Below are positions 24,801 to 39,800 of a stretch of 64,000 nucleotides of DNA, in pieces (position 1 is the first letter of the stretch; each line of letters opens with the position of its first letter). The stretch is taken from positions 2,807,770 through 2,871,769 of the forward strand of contig NW_017802491.1 in the NCBI RefSeq assembly GCF_001625305.1, written 5' to 3'. This DNA is from Branchiostoma belcheri. Taxonomy: Eukaryota > Chordata > Leptocardii > Amphioxiformes > Branchiostomatidae. The notes beneath the pieces are model-generated. The model searched no databases. It was not told where the DNA came from and was given only the letters and a program-made list of their open reading frames with translations. Made by a program: the position numbers and the translations under genes.

Positions 24801-27800
24801 AACGGTTATGAGGGAGAACTGAGACTTGTTTTCTTTTTCAGGATACCCACAACTTTCTGCAACCTAGATGTCTGACATCCTGGGAGGTTAAAACTATTAT
24901 TCTTGGCTGTACTTCCTATTTTCATAATACTCCAGAGACTCTTCATATTACACCGTATAGTACCCTAAAGAACGTTGACACCACTAGAAGAATGACCGAA
25001 CATTAGCGTTGATTTCGCAATCCTGTATCACTATCAACAGATGGCTGGTACAGGCCTTCAACTGGGATACATGAAACCGTGGGTAAAAACAGAAGGCGGT
25101 TACGAGGAGAATAGGGTTCCTTTGACGAGGTGTTGATTTCTATTAAAGGTCCTGGTTAAGAACACAACCAAATTCTGTGGCCTTGTTCTGACTAACGTTT
25201 CTTCCCGTCTCCAGTTTCTTTTGTGTAATAATCCTGACATCGTCCAGGTTTCAACAAGCTTTTCAAGTGTCCCCAACTCTACATGAAAGGGAGCCAGATT
25301 GAGTTTCCTGCCTTCCCACACTGCCGCGGCACTGGACTCATGTAGGGAAGCACGTACTGTACATTTTTCACAACAGATTCGACATAACCTTTACATTGTA
25401 CAAACCCAAAAGAGCATTGTACTGGTACAAACCAGCAACCATGGGCTCCTTCTTGTTGGTTACAACTTATGCATTGTACAAAGAATGACCTTGTAAATCC
25501 TCTTGAACACAACGTTTTTGTGTTTCTTGGTTGATGTTTTTGTTTTTGGAAAAAAGCTCAAGATGGTGAATAATCACTGCTTTCTTGTCTGTTTAAACTG
25601 AAATAGTGGCTGATTCATACACAGACAGGCAGTGAAAACAGAGGATGGCATTAGTCCTGCTCCAATAGTTTCAGTTAATTGGATCAACGAAGGAGGAGGA
25701 GCTCTACTTAAGGCCTACAACCAGCCTGTCCAGGTAACAGCCCCCTAGGGTCTATGTCACTTCTTTACTACTATACACAACTGACCAAAGCTGACCAAAA
25801 GTTGAGATAAAAGTGTCAATAACATTCTGCCATCACACAACACACCATAGAGATCCAGGAATGGTAAATAAGGCATCAGTTTCTCTGCACTTTGGTGACA
25901 TCTGTCTCTCCTCTGCTTCTTTTGATATACAGTTGCAGAGTATACTGTTATCCAACTTCAATCTGTTCCTAAATCAGCTGAACAAGCTGTTTGTCCTGAC
26001 TTCATGTTGCTTCTGCTTCTACATGTCTGCAGTACTTTCTTTGTTCTTGGCATAGTGTGTTTTTAAGGGACACTGTGTGTTGAAGGGATTTGTTCCTGGG
26101 ACTGCTCCTGAAGAGATTGCTCAGACACTAAACCAGGTACAAAGACCACAGGGGTTCTGTTTTGACAGCAAGCAGCCTCAGGTGTTGACAGATTGAATAC
26201 AGGTTCAGAGGACGAAAATCTGTATCTGTAGACACTACCTCGATTTCAACACATTTATGTAAAAGGATTTATTTCAGCGCATGCTCATGCATGTGTAACA
26301 TTACAGCCGGTCAGACATGCATTGTTAACCACTTCTTATACTTCTTCATTTTTTATACCTAACGCACCATTGGGATTATCCTTATATTGAATTTTAGGAG
26401 CATTCTATCTTGACAGTTGTTTCAAGTTTCCTGTATATATTTTTACTTACATGTCTAAAACTCCACTCACAATCTGCCTTGGTGACAGTTTTGAACTCAC
26501 CGTGCACAGCGACAGAACAGCAGCAAACTGCCTGATGTCCTCCTTGGTGGTGACAGACCCTGACAGTGACGTCACCTTGTCGAGGATGGTGCTCCGGACA
26601 CTCTCCCGATCGCTGAACTCCCCGTCATTCGCATCCCTTGCCCAGGCCCACGCAGACTCGTTATTCAGAATCGTTACCAAAGCAACTGCTGACCCCAGAA
26701 CCTGCTGAATGTCGCCGTCCTGTTCAGCTGTCTGCAGGTCTGTGGCTGTTCTGTTGGACAGCCACTGTACAGCCGTGTCAAACCCACCCAGGTCCGTCTG
26801 CTCTGGATACTCCACAGTCATGGTGCTGTGTGCACACAGAGAAATGGATCAATTTCTTGCACAACTGACCATTATGAAAAAACTAGTCCTTTATACTGCC
26901 GTTCGCCTGTTGTGCAAATATCATCACAGCTAAAAGCAATCCAAAAAATTCCAACTGTCAAGCTTTTAGATGACTCTTGTGTAAACTTGAATAGCCAAAG
27001 TACATTGTTGACTTTACCTGTTACACAAGAACAATGTGTATTTCTACAAACTGTGCAACAAAAGTTCAACAACTCAAACCTTCTGCTACAGAATTTCAAA
27101 AACTTCAAAACTTCATCTTCTGCATTCTATGTCTGTACCCAACAACCAAACTACACAATCCAATTGCACCATGTTGGATAATCCTTTGATAAGTCTAGAC
27201 CAGGATGTGCCCTAAAAGTTTATCCAAAGAGTCAATATGTACCCTGGTAGCCTTAGTCACTGTTCAGGTTCCCATTTCTGCCTTTTGTCAATCCAATCTC
27301 TTTTGAAGGCTTCAATATCTATAGACCAATTATCTTCTAAAAGCTTTTCATTAGCTTAATTATGAAGCTGTCATTAAGCTCAGCAAGACACTTCTGTCTG
27401 CCATAACCACCTAATTAGCAAAGCAAACATACTGACAGAACAAATAAATCAAATGACTTGCTTGTCTGCTTTAAAGTTCTTTAACCTTCCCCTGCTGAGT
27501 TCCACTTCCCTACCAATTTAGCACATGGATGCACCCACAGCAGGGGGCAGGTTAAATGTCTACCAACCACCTGCATTCAATCAGACTTTCTACCACTCCA
27601 ACCAGAATGGTACAGACTAGGCCCTGTGCTTGTTTTTGCTCTAATTTTCTCAAATCTAAATTTCTATTCTTGCTGAAAATACATTTCTCAGATAGGCTTG
27701 ATGAAATGGAAAATAAAGTTAGATTGTCAATAGTATTTACCAGCAAAAGAGACTCAAAAAGATATTAAGTTATTACCTGTTGAATGCTTCAGTCTGAGCT

Positions 27801-30800
27801 CCCAGCCGATCCTCCAAAAGGATGACCAGTCTGACGTTGTCATTCCGCTCCTCCAGACCCATGGGCAGTGTGGACTGGTACGTGCTTTGTGTGCCCCGGT
27901 AAAGCAGGAAAGACTCGTAGCTGTGCTGCCCAGTCTGCCTCATCACAATGATGTTGATCAGGAGATCTGCATAAAATGTTGTTATTGTCGTTCCATCCCG
28001 AGCACTCAAAGGTCACCGTGGTGTATGATGCTATGATTTTGGCATCATTGGCACTTGCAGTGCAGAATCCTCCGCTAGGGGGATCGTTATGGTCCAGGTG
28101 TAGAGTTGCGTATCCATGTTGGAGACCGTCGGTAACAGTTAAGGTGAAGGTGTAACCGTGACCATTGGCCAGAGCACCTGGCCGAAGTACGAGGTTCTTA
28201 GAACTGTCTCCTGTTGTTGTGGTGTATTTGGTAAGCTCCAGCACGCTGTTGTCGTCTGCTCTCACGTCCCATTTGTACACGGCATCTGGGTTGCAGTTCT
28301 GGCACTCCCCTGTCACTGTCACGTGTTGGTTCCAACTGACAGTCATGGTGTTCAGGGAGATGCAAGACACACATGTGATGAACACTGATGGGACGTTCTG
28401 CACGTTTACCTCAATCTGGAAGGGAAAGAAAATCACAATCATTCATCTGGAGAAATCCATCAGCTTAGAGTGCAACAATAAAGTCGTTGAATTTTGTTGA
28501 CTGATGAAGAGAAATTTGCCCTGTACATGTGTAGTTGACGTACAGCTTTATATTTGCCAACACAAAGATCCTGACAGTGTTTACTCTTTGTTTTATTCAT
28601 AATACACCCTAAAGGTACATCAAACTTTATGTTTTATCTTTTCATATACAAAACAAGCAAGTCTAGTGTTTTACAAAGAATTTGTCTAGCAATGCCTGAA
28701 CAATCTAAAGGTCTGAATTGTGACATTTTTATATTGTATTGTGGTTTGCATGCTGAAAGCCCAAAGCAAAGACTGACATCTTAACCTATTCAGATCTGAA
28801 GTGCCCAAGCTAGCTAATTTAGCCTTTTGGCAACAGAGAAAACATAGCAGTAGCATATCTCCCAGGTGATGACATGTCTCAGAGACAGTTGACGTGACAG
28901 AGACAAACGCAGCCTTTCCTGCCTTATGGGCAGATAAAGTTCTAGTTGGCGGGCAGTGTTGAGTGACAGGCGAACGTGCCAACAACAACAGGGCGAGCAC
29001 AAATATGGGGAAATCAGACACCTGCTTTGCAATACTGCCAGACAATGTTGCTAGTGGAAACATACACAGATGGGAATGACCTTGCGGGTTGCCACAAGAC
29101 CACCAACACGGCGGCACATACAACGTCAACCAACGATAGACTGGCTGATTGTTGTCATACCAAACATGACTTGACCTATATCATTCAAGGTAAGGAGCCT
29201 TGGTGACCTTCAGATACTGTTGCCTCCTGGGCTGTGGTTTAGTTTTGCATGGTGATTATTAAAAAGAAGTCTACACCAGAGGCTACCAGGATCATTTGTC
29301 AATGTTATTGTCACACCTTGTAATGTTAAGTACACCACAAGTTAAAGGTATATCACATGTTCAAAAGCAATTTTAAAAACAAACAAACCATTGTGTGTAT
29401 AATAAAAACATATGAGAGTGTCAAACTTCCAACTTACCCCCTACCTTCTTTTTTTCTGCTGCAGCCCAATTTTGTTTAGTTTGCCTATCCATGTTGAAAG
29501 TTATGTATTTATCAAATGTGTCAAAATAAAAAGTATGGAAATGATGTTGACATACCGTTTGTTGTGCAGACTGAGGGACGCGGTCCTGTTTCCCAACTGT
29601 TAGATTCAGGAGCAATGTGATTCCTTCGGGCAGTGTGTTTGCAGGGATGGCCACCAAGCTCTTGTGCTGCAGCGTGGTCCAGTCAATGAGACTGCATGGG
29701 TTGGGATGATTCTGCCCAACCTGTCAAAAAGTGGTTCTGTTTTAGCATCCCTGTCTGCCAACGCAAATTGGAACCTAGGACCATAGTTGCTCTGATTTCT
29801 ATTCTATAGCCGAAATTGATACTGCAGCAAAATACATGTACTTCTCAAAGCTTACATATAAATATGATAAATTTGCACGGCTATCTACATGTATACATAC
29901 AGCAAAACCATAAAGCCACCTGATGTTTAAGTCCAAAATTAAGTAGATGTAACATCCCTTTCAAATGTCTAGTACCTATATACATGAGGAAGGATCACCT
30001 GTGTGCATTGCCACTGGAAGGTCAGCCCTGTCTTGTCCGGAGTGTCGGGGTCAAAGGACGATGTTCCATCCAGCAGCAGCTCCTGTGTGGACGACTGGGT
30101 CCTGGTGGTGCCTCCCTTGATGAGAGGTGTGAGGGGAGATGCCTTCACACGGAGGGAGAACCTTACAACAGACAGCACTGGGGTGTCCTGGTAAACAATC
30201 TGGTACTCAATGCAGTAGAGGTCATGGTCGAGGGTTTGTTCAGGCAGGACCAGCCGTGTAGATGCACGGTTGACGGATGACGGAAGCGTGATGTTATTGA
30301 CGCCACACTGGCTGCCCTGGTACACTGTCCACTGGTGGATCACTCTGTACTTGGTACAATCAAAGGTGTTTGTGTCCACCTCCAAGTATGCTTCACTGGA
30401 CCTCAGAATTTCCTTAGTCGTGAGGCCAACTCTGTCCACTGTTGGTTCCTGGCACATCAACTCCCGAATCGTGATGGCGATTTCCTTCACAACCAGACTT
30501 ATGTTATTGAAGGCTTTGACTCTCACAAGATAGTCTCCGGCAGTGGGGAAGGTGCGATTTTGATCAGACACTGAAGTTTCAAAAACTGGAAACCCATCAT
30601 TGAATGTCCACTCGTAATAGACATCACTCCCGGAGGAGATGTCCATGTGGAATGACACGGTGGCATTCTCGTACAGGTTTATGATGTTGCTTGTAACCAG
30701 CTCTGCACTTACAATCTCCTCCTGTACTGTGAAGGTTTCAGTCACAGTGACACTGTTCAGCCTATTTTCAGCCATAAGGCTCACTGACTGAACGCCCAAC

Positions 30801-33800
30801 TGTGCTGGTGCAAATGTCATTGTCTCGCCTGTCGATGCAACAGAAGTGCCATCTTGTAGTATGACCTCCCACGTAAATGCGATGTTGTTTCCTGCTGCCC
30901 ATTTGGCTGCATACTCCAAGTGCTCCCCAAGGCTTAAGAAACCATTGGCACAGTATGGCATGCTGCAATTAGTGTTGATGGCTAGACCTTCAATACGCTG
31001 TAACACGGTGATATTGACAATATACTCCTCTTGACCAACAAAGTTTCGCACCTTCAGAGACACATTATATGTACCGGTTTTGGAGTAGCTGTGCAATATA
31101 GGTGAGGGCAAGGAATTTCCAATCATGGGCGGTCCATCCCCAAAGTCCAACTCATATTCCAAGTCTGTACCTTCCACTTGATGAGTGAAACTGATAACCT
31201 CCAACATTTCCACATACGATGCATTGGGCCTCAGACTGTAAACAGCAGGCCTCTTCTGTACCACAATTGTCCGTGTGATATTCTGATGGCTGACATTATT
31301 GTCAGCACTCAGAGAAGCCGTTTGGTTACCAAGACTATTGTACACCATTCTTGCTTCGTCCAAGTCCAAGCCATGGGATGTTGTTACTCTGCCCCCATCA
31401 GTAAATCTCCAGCTGTAGGTGACATTGCTGCCACTGGTAAGTGTTGCTACAAAGTCGGTGAATTCGTTCTGACCAGCATAGTTGTTAGTGTCAGTTGTGG
31501 TGATTTCCAAATCAAGCCCAGAGATTCTTTCAAGGATTTCCACAGGCAAGGAAGTAGACTTCATTGAGCTTAAGTCATTGCTGACATTCACTGTGACAAG
31601 GAAGGTACCAGCAAGGTTATATTGGTGCTGAACTTGAGGTTCTGATGTTTCAATGTTCGGACTGCCATCTCCCAGGTTCCAAACAAATGTACGGTTTGTC
31701 CCCATAGACACTGCTGTAAACGTCACTTCTTCCTCGTTGCTTGCCATTGTTTTGGAGGCAGTGACTACCACATCAGTCACCAGCTCAATCACATTCACAG
31801 TCACACTGGCTTCGCTGTCACTGACACTGTTACTCACCACCACTGCAACATCGTACTGTCCAAAGTCTGGGAACGTAACATGAACCTCAGATCCTGTAAG
31901 GCTGACAACGTGGGACCCATACTTGCTGACCTCCCACTGGTAGTGGTCAGCCCGTCCCTGGGTGACATTGGCAGAAAACGTGTATGCCTGGCCCGCAGCA
32001 TGCAGGGACCCTGCTGATAAGTCACCATAGATCTTTGCACCTTTCACAGGGTAAATGACCGTGACAGTAGTTGACACCTCCTCGCTGCTGACTTCATTTG
32101 CGACGTTCACAGAAACTTCAAACGCGCCCACATTAGCAAATGGTCTTGTGATGCTGTCACTTCCGACAAACGATGTGCACGTGCTGCACAGCTTCCATGT
32201 GTACTGTGGGTCAGTACCAACTGTGATGGCTGCATCAAAGACGACGGAAGAACCCACCAAGATCTCAGCCGTTGCATTGCTGCTGAGATGTAGACCTTGT
32301 ACGGTATCTTGTACAGTGATGATTTTACTGTTAGAGGAGCTGCTTACATCATTTGAAGCATTGACTGTGATGATGTAGATCCCTGGTGCATCATACTGGT
32401 AGGCTTGGAGATCCCCAGATACGACAGCTTGATCAGAACCAAAGTTCCAGGAGTAGTCCACTTCCGTCCCTGCTGCAACATCAGCCTGATATGTGTAGAT
32501 ACTTTGTGATCTAACAAAGTCTTGGTTTATGCCATTATGTGTTATACTGATCCCTGCAATCTCTTCTACAACTCTGACTGTGGTTGTTAAAGATGTTGTT
32601 GTAACTTCGTTATGTACAGTAACGGTCACATTGTAGTTCCCAGCTGACCCATAGACATGTGTGACTACTGAGCCACCATCAAATGTCTCAAGAACACCAT
32701 CTCCAAAGTTCACACTGTACACATAGTGAGAGCCAGTTGTTAGTACAATGTTAACTGTTGTCTGATGACCCAACGCAGTGGGCCCGTTGTTTGTGACAAA
32801 AACTCCACTAATCGGCTCCTGAACACAGGCATAGATCGTTTCCCGCAACACCTTCTGTGTGTTCTCCACCTTCAGTCCAACCGTAAAGTTGCCTGTTGTT
32901 CCATACCTGTGTGTGATGACGGGGGACCCATGTACTGTCATGGTATTGTCATCTCCAAAATCCCAGGTAAACTGCAGGATGCCTATATTGTCTGTTGTTA
33001 TGGATGCCTCGAATGTTGTGATCTTCCCCAGCTCTGTACAACTCCCTGAGCTGACGTTATTTATTGTGAAGGAGCTGATAACCATCACTACAATAGTCTC
33101 CCACTCAGAGCTGATGTCATTGAAGGCTGTCACATTTGCAGTGTAGTTGCCAGGATATGTGTAGGTGTGCATGATCGGGCTTGTTAGGTTGTAAAGCACA
33201 AATCCATCCCCCATATCGGAGTTAAACCGAAGGTCTGTTCCAGTTTGTACTCTCGCAGTTAAAGTTGTGACCTCATTCATCTCAGTCACTTCTGGAGCTG
33301 TTGACAGTTCCAAGCCAGTGACTTTAACTTGAGCTTTGACCAGTACAAAACCCACTGCTTTACTAACTCCGTTGTCTGCCGTCACGGAGACATTGTAGGT
33401 AGCAGCAACTGCGTAGGTGTGAATGCTGACATTTGAGCTGCCTTCATCTGTTGAGGAATCATCAAAGTTCCAGCTATATGTGACATCTTCTGTAGCACCT
33501 TGTGGGGTAGCAGTCAGAGTCACAGGCTGTCCTAGCTCAACTGCCACTGGCGAGGCTGTAACACTGACTCCGGTAAGCTTTGGACGGATTTCAACTGTAT
33601 GCTGGGCAGATATGTTTCCATAATCATTGAATACAAGGACATTTGCAGTGTAGATTCCAGGGGTAGCAAAGGTGTGGTTAACACTCTCTTCATGCTGCAC
33701 CAAGTATGTGTTGGCAATAGGCGCTGCACCAGTGTAAGGGGCAGTGGAGGATGTTGTGTCACTTTGGCCGTCCCCATAGTCCCACTGCCAGGTAAAGTCA

Positions 33801-36800
33801 TAGTAAGAGTCCACTGCTGCCGTGGCTGTGAAGGTAACAGCATCACCAGTAGCCACTAAGGCCGGTGGGTTGACAAATGACAGGTCTTGCATGGGCTCCA
33901 TTGGGTCGATGGTAATGCCTAGACTTGCATTGGCAGAACCATGAGGATTTTCGATTTCAACATAGATAGTATGTGTTGTGGCTTCAGAGAACGTGTAGAA
34001 AAATGATGCACTATCTGCATTGAGAACAACGGGGTCGTCGATGTACCACTGGTAGGAGTTGACTGACGTCCCGGTGGCATAGGTGACGGTGAAGGTCTGC
34101 TGTATCCCCACAGCAGTTCGAGGGCTGGAGGAGGTGATGGCCACACCACTGATGACCTCATCCGCCTGAACATTACTTGTTACAGCTACTTGACTCACAA
34201 GATTTGTCAACTGGACTCTCAAAGGAAATGAATTAGCGTAGTTGTCATACTGCTTGGTGTAGAAAGCGTAGCTTGTAGTGTTTGATGTTGGAGTACACTC
34301 CTGAGGAAAGTCTTCAATGTCATCTGGACAGGTGTCTTGGAAGGGAATCCCTGCATGTGCTTCCCCCCAGAAAATAAAGGTAGCAGAAACGTCAGTTCCT
34401 TTGGTGATCATGACAACAAAGTTGTACTCCTTGCCTGTTTCCAGGTGGATAATACCATCAGCACCTGGGACAGGGTAGATCAACTCAGCACCCTCTATGG
34501 CATCTTCAAAGGTGATGGTGCAGTTGCGAGAAGTTCTTTTTGTGACTGGGTTTTCCACAATGGCTGCAAAGGTAACAGTGCCAACTGGCCTTGCTTTGAT
34601 AATGTCAGCATTACTTGGACTATATGAAAATGTTTCACTGACAGTGTACATGGCTCGGATTTCAAAAAGCGCGTAGTCAAACCAAGTGTCTGGGTATTCC
34701 TCCGGGTATGTCCACGGCCCGACCCAGTCTTGTTGTTCCATGTACAGAGCACTTTGTACCCATTCAGACGTTGAGGAGTTGTAATACTGTAAAGCATCCT
34801 TGCTATCAAACTGAATACCAATGATGTCGTCTTTTAACACAGTGAGTGGCTGCTGAGAGATGTCGACTCGGACCAGGGTGCGCTCTGTCACACTGATTTG
34901 CAAATTGGTTTCCCCAGCGAGGGTGTAGTTGGGCTGGGCGTTGATGTACCGTGGTGGTAGGGTTTGGTTCATGGCGTACTGACTGCAAGGCTCGGTAATA
35001 GCCTGACAGGAGGATCTGAGGTAGCAATACTGCTGGCCTGCAGGACAGCTGTCTGTGGTGTTGCAGAACTGACCTGACACGCAAGTGGAATAGGGGGAGG
35101 GCAGGGTGGGACATCCTAGAGGGGCCAGAGAGAGATCATCAGGTAACAGGTCTTAGCACAATTAAATTTTCAGCACAAGAATTCGGGGGGGGGGCTGCTT
35201 TAGGAAAAGCAGCAAAGATTAACATGCAAGGAAACATTGTGGTAGAATTTAATATGTTCAAGAACATGCAATTGTCAGAATTTAAAGGTACGAATATGGG
35301 CAAGTCAGAATGGATTCTTTATAAAGTATCATACAGAATGGATTCTTTACAAAGTATCATGCATATATTGAACAGATATCTACCAAGTTTTTCATTAATT
35401 CTCAGAAACATGTATGGGAAGATGAAACACAGAGAAAGAGTTTGATGCATTGGGTGAGGAAGGCTATTTCACTGCACTTCAGTTCAGTTAAACCACACCA
35501 CAGGCAGTTATCCTTCAGATCAAGTCAGGGTTATGTGCATCACATGACTAAGACTGTTTCACTATTTGTCATTTCTATGTCATAACCAGCCAGGCATTTG
35601 GGAGAAAATGTCAAAAGATTTGTTTGAAATTCTTCCTTCATGCATTGAAGTATACAAATATACATTTGTAGTTGTAAGAGACTTTATCAAAAGGGAAACA
35701 TGCACAAGTTTACATGACATGAGGTCATATCGTAGGACAGCATTGTCTGGATTTTAAAAGGACAGGATTTTTACATCCAGTTAAGCTTGAAGAAGAGGTG
35801 GCAAAGAATGTGGATAATTACAGATATATACATGTACATTATTCACTGAGTCAGAAACCATAAGTCAAGTATGGGGATATAGGGAAAACTACATGCCATG
35901 GCTCTGGTATTGACAAACTGTGAAACAGTCTTGCAAACAAACAAACAAAATATATCACACCAACACCACATTTGTCATCACTCTACAACTGCTATATCAA
36001 CAAACCAGTCCAACAAACACAAAACACCTCAATCGTTACAACAGACACGATCGTGTATACACACACAGTGGTAACAGATTTTAGTCATGTTAAGGCTGTG
36101 GGCCCGCCCCACTGCAGATGCACGTGGACATACCAGGTAGGTGCAGATATGAGCCAAACAAAGGACAGGTGGGTCGGTACACCTGCAGGCGGATGTTGGA
36201 TGCACCTGGCACAGCCACAAACTCCCAAGTGCTCAGCAGCCCTGCATGGTGTCATAAATTAAAGTTGAGTGAACAGTGATGAGTTGAACAGTCTCTTGTC
36301 TGAAAGCATCAATAAAGTAACATCGAAGTCAAATGAAAATGTCTGAGAAGAACCTGTCCTTCCCACACCTTCGTGCTGGAACCACATCCCAGGAAACAGC
36401 AGCAATCTCTTAGTGTTTGCTGAGGCTGCACCTTCCTGTGCCGTCATGTTTACTGCAGGAATGTCCACAGAATCAAAGACCACAGATCCCACCATGAAAT
36501 ACTGTCTGTAGTCTGCATCTGGTTCTGCAAAAATCAAGAGCAACACAAATTAGGAAAGTTCACTTTAAGAGCGCTATGTGACAATCTTTAAGTTTAATAA
36601 CTAATTATTCTATGCTGTGTAATTCGGCAAAAATGATATGACGCACTGTCAATATTCTTCAATGATGAATAACATGCTTTGGTTTGGACATTATTAATCT
36701 TAGTTTCCATGTCCTCAATTTCAAGTTTTCTACTAGAAAGCATATCTCACTCTGGAAGCAACTAAGGTAGGATTAAAACTTCTCAATAGGAGTTCAGCTG

Positions 36801-39800
36801 TGGAAACTTAGGGTTTATGCCACAAGATCATGAGTCATCCAATCATCCCCAAACTTGAATTTGAGACAACCCCTCATCTCCCTCCCTCAGGTCTTTCAGA
36901 ACATCCTGTACTGAGTGTGCATTTGAAAGTTTGCCCAGTCTTAGTAGACTCTCTGTTGATTGTTAACTATCATGTGTGCCGCATCAGTCAGAGGTTTGCA
37001 CAGATATTCCAAGACAAACACTTGATGTCAACACCTACAGTTGGAAAATGATACTTGTGACTTTGTCACTCGCACAAGGCTTACCAGGGATAAGAAGAAG
37101 CCGTGCAAGGTTCTAAGGGCCTGTGAGACACAAGGACTCTTACAAACACACTTGACTCTGTAGAAAACGTTGGGCCCTTTAAGTGAGGCAAATACAGCTG
37201 TCTTGCTCCCCCAGAAAAGTAACATGAAACTGCAACTAATCACCCCCTTTAGCAGGAGTGAAAAGCAGGAGAGCCTGTAGGAACTTAGTCCTATTACACC
37301 AAATCAATACCAACTGCTACTGGCAGTGTCTAATAGCACATAGAAATCCTCTCCTGATGCAGCATAATGAACTGTATCAAGCACAGTCCTGAGTTAAGAC
37401 CTGCATGTAGGTAGGTCAGAAGTGCCATGTCATCAAATCAATGTAAATGTTGACAGTGTCAAATTTTAGCCAGCAAACAAATTGGCTTGCTAAAGGTGAA
37501 GAAAAAAGTCCTGTTTTCACAGTATGTGGTTTCCTTACAAAGGCATTTTGTGCCAAATGTCAAACTCTAAATATTTGCAGTACTGCCTGGCAACTGTTGA
37601 AAGGGGCCAATTAATTACATGTCTTGGCCAATGTCGGCCCTTGGCATGTTACAGGTGGTAATGTTGTAGATAATGCACAGCCTATCACTGTAATCCTTGC
37701 TTGAAAGAAAGCACCACCCCCTGGAATTTCCTTTCACAAGTCAAACAAGTTTGTCCACCATCTATGTGATCCAATCTGTGGTGACTGAGAATAGGGGAGC
37801 TGATCAGTCTCAGTCCACAAAGAGAATCCTGATCATAACTTATCCTAACAACTAGCACTGTTTCACTAAAATTACTGTTGCATACTGGTGTTTGTCATAA
37901 GTCAAGAATCTGCTTAAAAAAAGGCTACAATGTCTTTAGTACTGAATTGAAAAATAAAATGTTAGTTACCATCAGTGATGAATCCTGCTCCGGCATAGTC
38001 AGACACAAGCCACTGCACACTGATGTTATATCCAGTCCGTGCTTCCAAGGTCACAGCGAAAGCTTCACTTCCCGTGTAGTGAGAGGGCGGACATGTCAGT
38101 GTCACGCCTGTGATGGGTGTCACTATCACTACCGGCATCATTGTGGTGACAGTTGTGCCATTGTAGCGTCCTTCCACAACAAGAGGGTAAGTCCCATCAA
38201 CGCTGTACTTGTGGTTGACTGACAGTCCTGTCTTGTTGACTAGTGGTGAGCCATCACCCAAATCCCAGATGTAAGATTCCATCGAATCAGTGAGTATTCC
38301 AGTCAGAGTAAACTCGATATCCTCATTGATGGAGTAGTATGTTCTGGCGTTCGCGACATGAAAAGTTGGGAATGTTTTGAAAGACGATGGAATTCTCATG
38401 TGGCCCTCACACACACTGGACGATATCGCTACTGAGACGGTATGGACCCACTCACACCACAGGAGTTTGCATCCTGAATATGTAAAGAAGGTTTCAGCTA
38501 ATTCTCCACAGTAACAAATGTCTTGTGCATCTGGTAAGCCGCCATAGGTGTAGCCTTGTGCATAGCAGATAGCATTGCAAGAAGCTATGTCATGCGATCC
38601 ACTTTGCTCGTACTGAAAGAACACCAGACTTTCCTCTCCAGTGTCACTGTCAGTATAGCAAGCTCCGTAGGATTGAGCTGAGGAGAGAGAAGAAGAAGAA
38701 GACTTAGTCATTGAACAAATCACTAGGTATAAGAGAAATTCAGAGATTTTACAGATTTCACAATTTTGAATAAGACTGTGATGGAAGCAAAGCTTAGCTG
38801 AAACTATTCCAATTCGATTCTGACTTAGAATATTAAAATGCACTGATTTTTCAGTTTTCCAAATTTCACTCGGTGACAAATCGAATTGTTTTAAATCTCT
38901 TAATTTTTATGTGTTGTGCAAAATCCCTGTCTACATGGTAGTCAAAATATTTGATAAAGTCCTATTACTAAAGTCTTGCACGTTCATTGTACATATCCTA
39001 TAATTGATGATTTACAGTTTCAATCAGTTCTTTTTTTGATGAAATACTTCAAAACTGCTGTTACACCATAAATGACTATTATTTACAGTCTAATATCCAT
39101 TCTATTGGTGAATAAGTATGACATCAAACTCTTGTGAAGACTGCCTAAAATTGCTACATGGCATGCAGAACATTAAGCTTTGCAGGTGATTTTCTAGAAA
39201 CATTCCTGGCAGCAAGCAAAGCATTGTGCAATGTGACCTTGTCTACAGAACAATGTGTGAATCACGCAATCAAGTGCTTTATAAGGAAGATAACAGGTAG
39301 CCTGGATGCCATCTAGATCAGTTTTAGCCTTTAACTGACAGGAGCAGACTGACATGTGGACCAGCTGAGCAAGGTGGCATCCTGGCCAAATATTAGGGTA
39401 CATGCATCTAAGATGAGTGTAGTTTACAAGAGGAGTCTGCATCTGTGATGACCAACTGAACATGAGTTCTCACCATTTCTTCGCCTTCTACTACTCCGGT
39501 GTCTACTCAGATTATGTTTCTCATGCCAATGGACTTTGCTGTGTCTATGCTTCCTCAGGATTGCTAATAGCCCTGCTGAGAGTTTGCAAGGCTCTGCAAA
39601 CAGGGGGAAGGGGTTAGCATGTTAGCATTAATGCACACAGATTAAATGTGAGTGACATACAAGTTACTCCATAGCAAAAAACTGTTAATCAAGCAGTTAC
39701 ATTCCGCCTGTTTAATATATGCTTGTATGGCAAAATAAAACAACAGAAGGCGTTAAAAAAACGACATGCATTGACAAACACATTACAAGAGCAAACTGAA

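Noticed and set aside
26451-26470. Alternative GTAAGT donor 20 bp beyond the chosen end of a PKD1 exon
   Set aside because: It would leave phase 2, but the next exon's acceptor requires phase 0; GTGAGT at 26470-26465 gives the correct phase.
28686-29129. 147-codon minus-strand frame in a PKD1 intron
   Set aside because: Out of phase with flanking exons, no similarity to REJ sequence, no acceptor/donor pair of the right phase.
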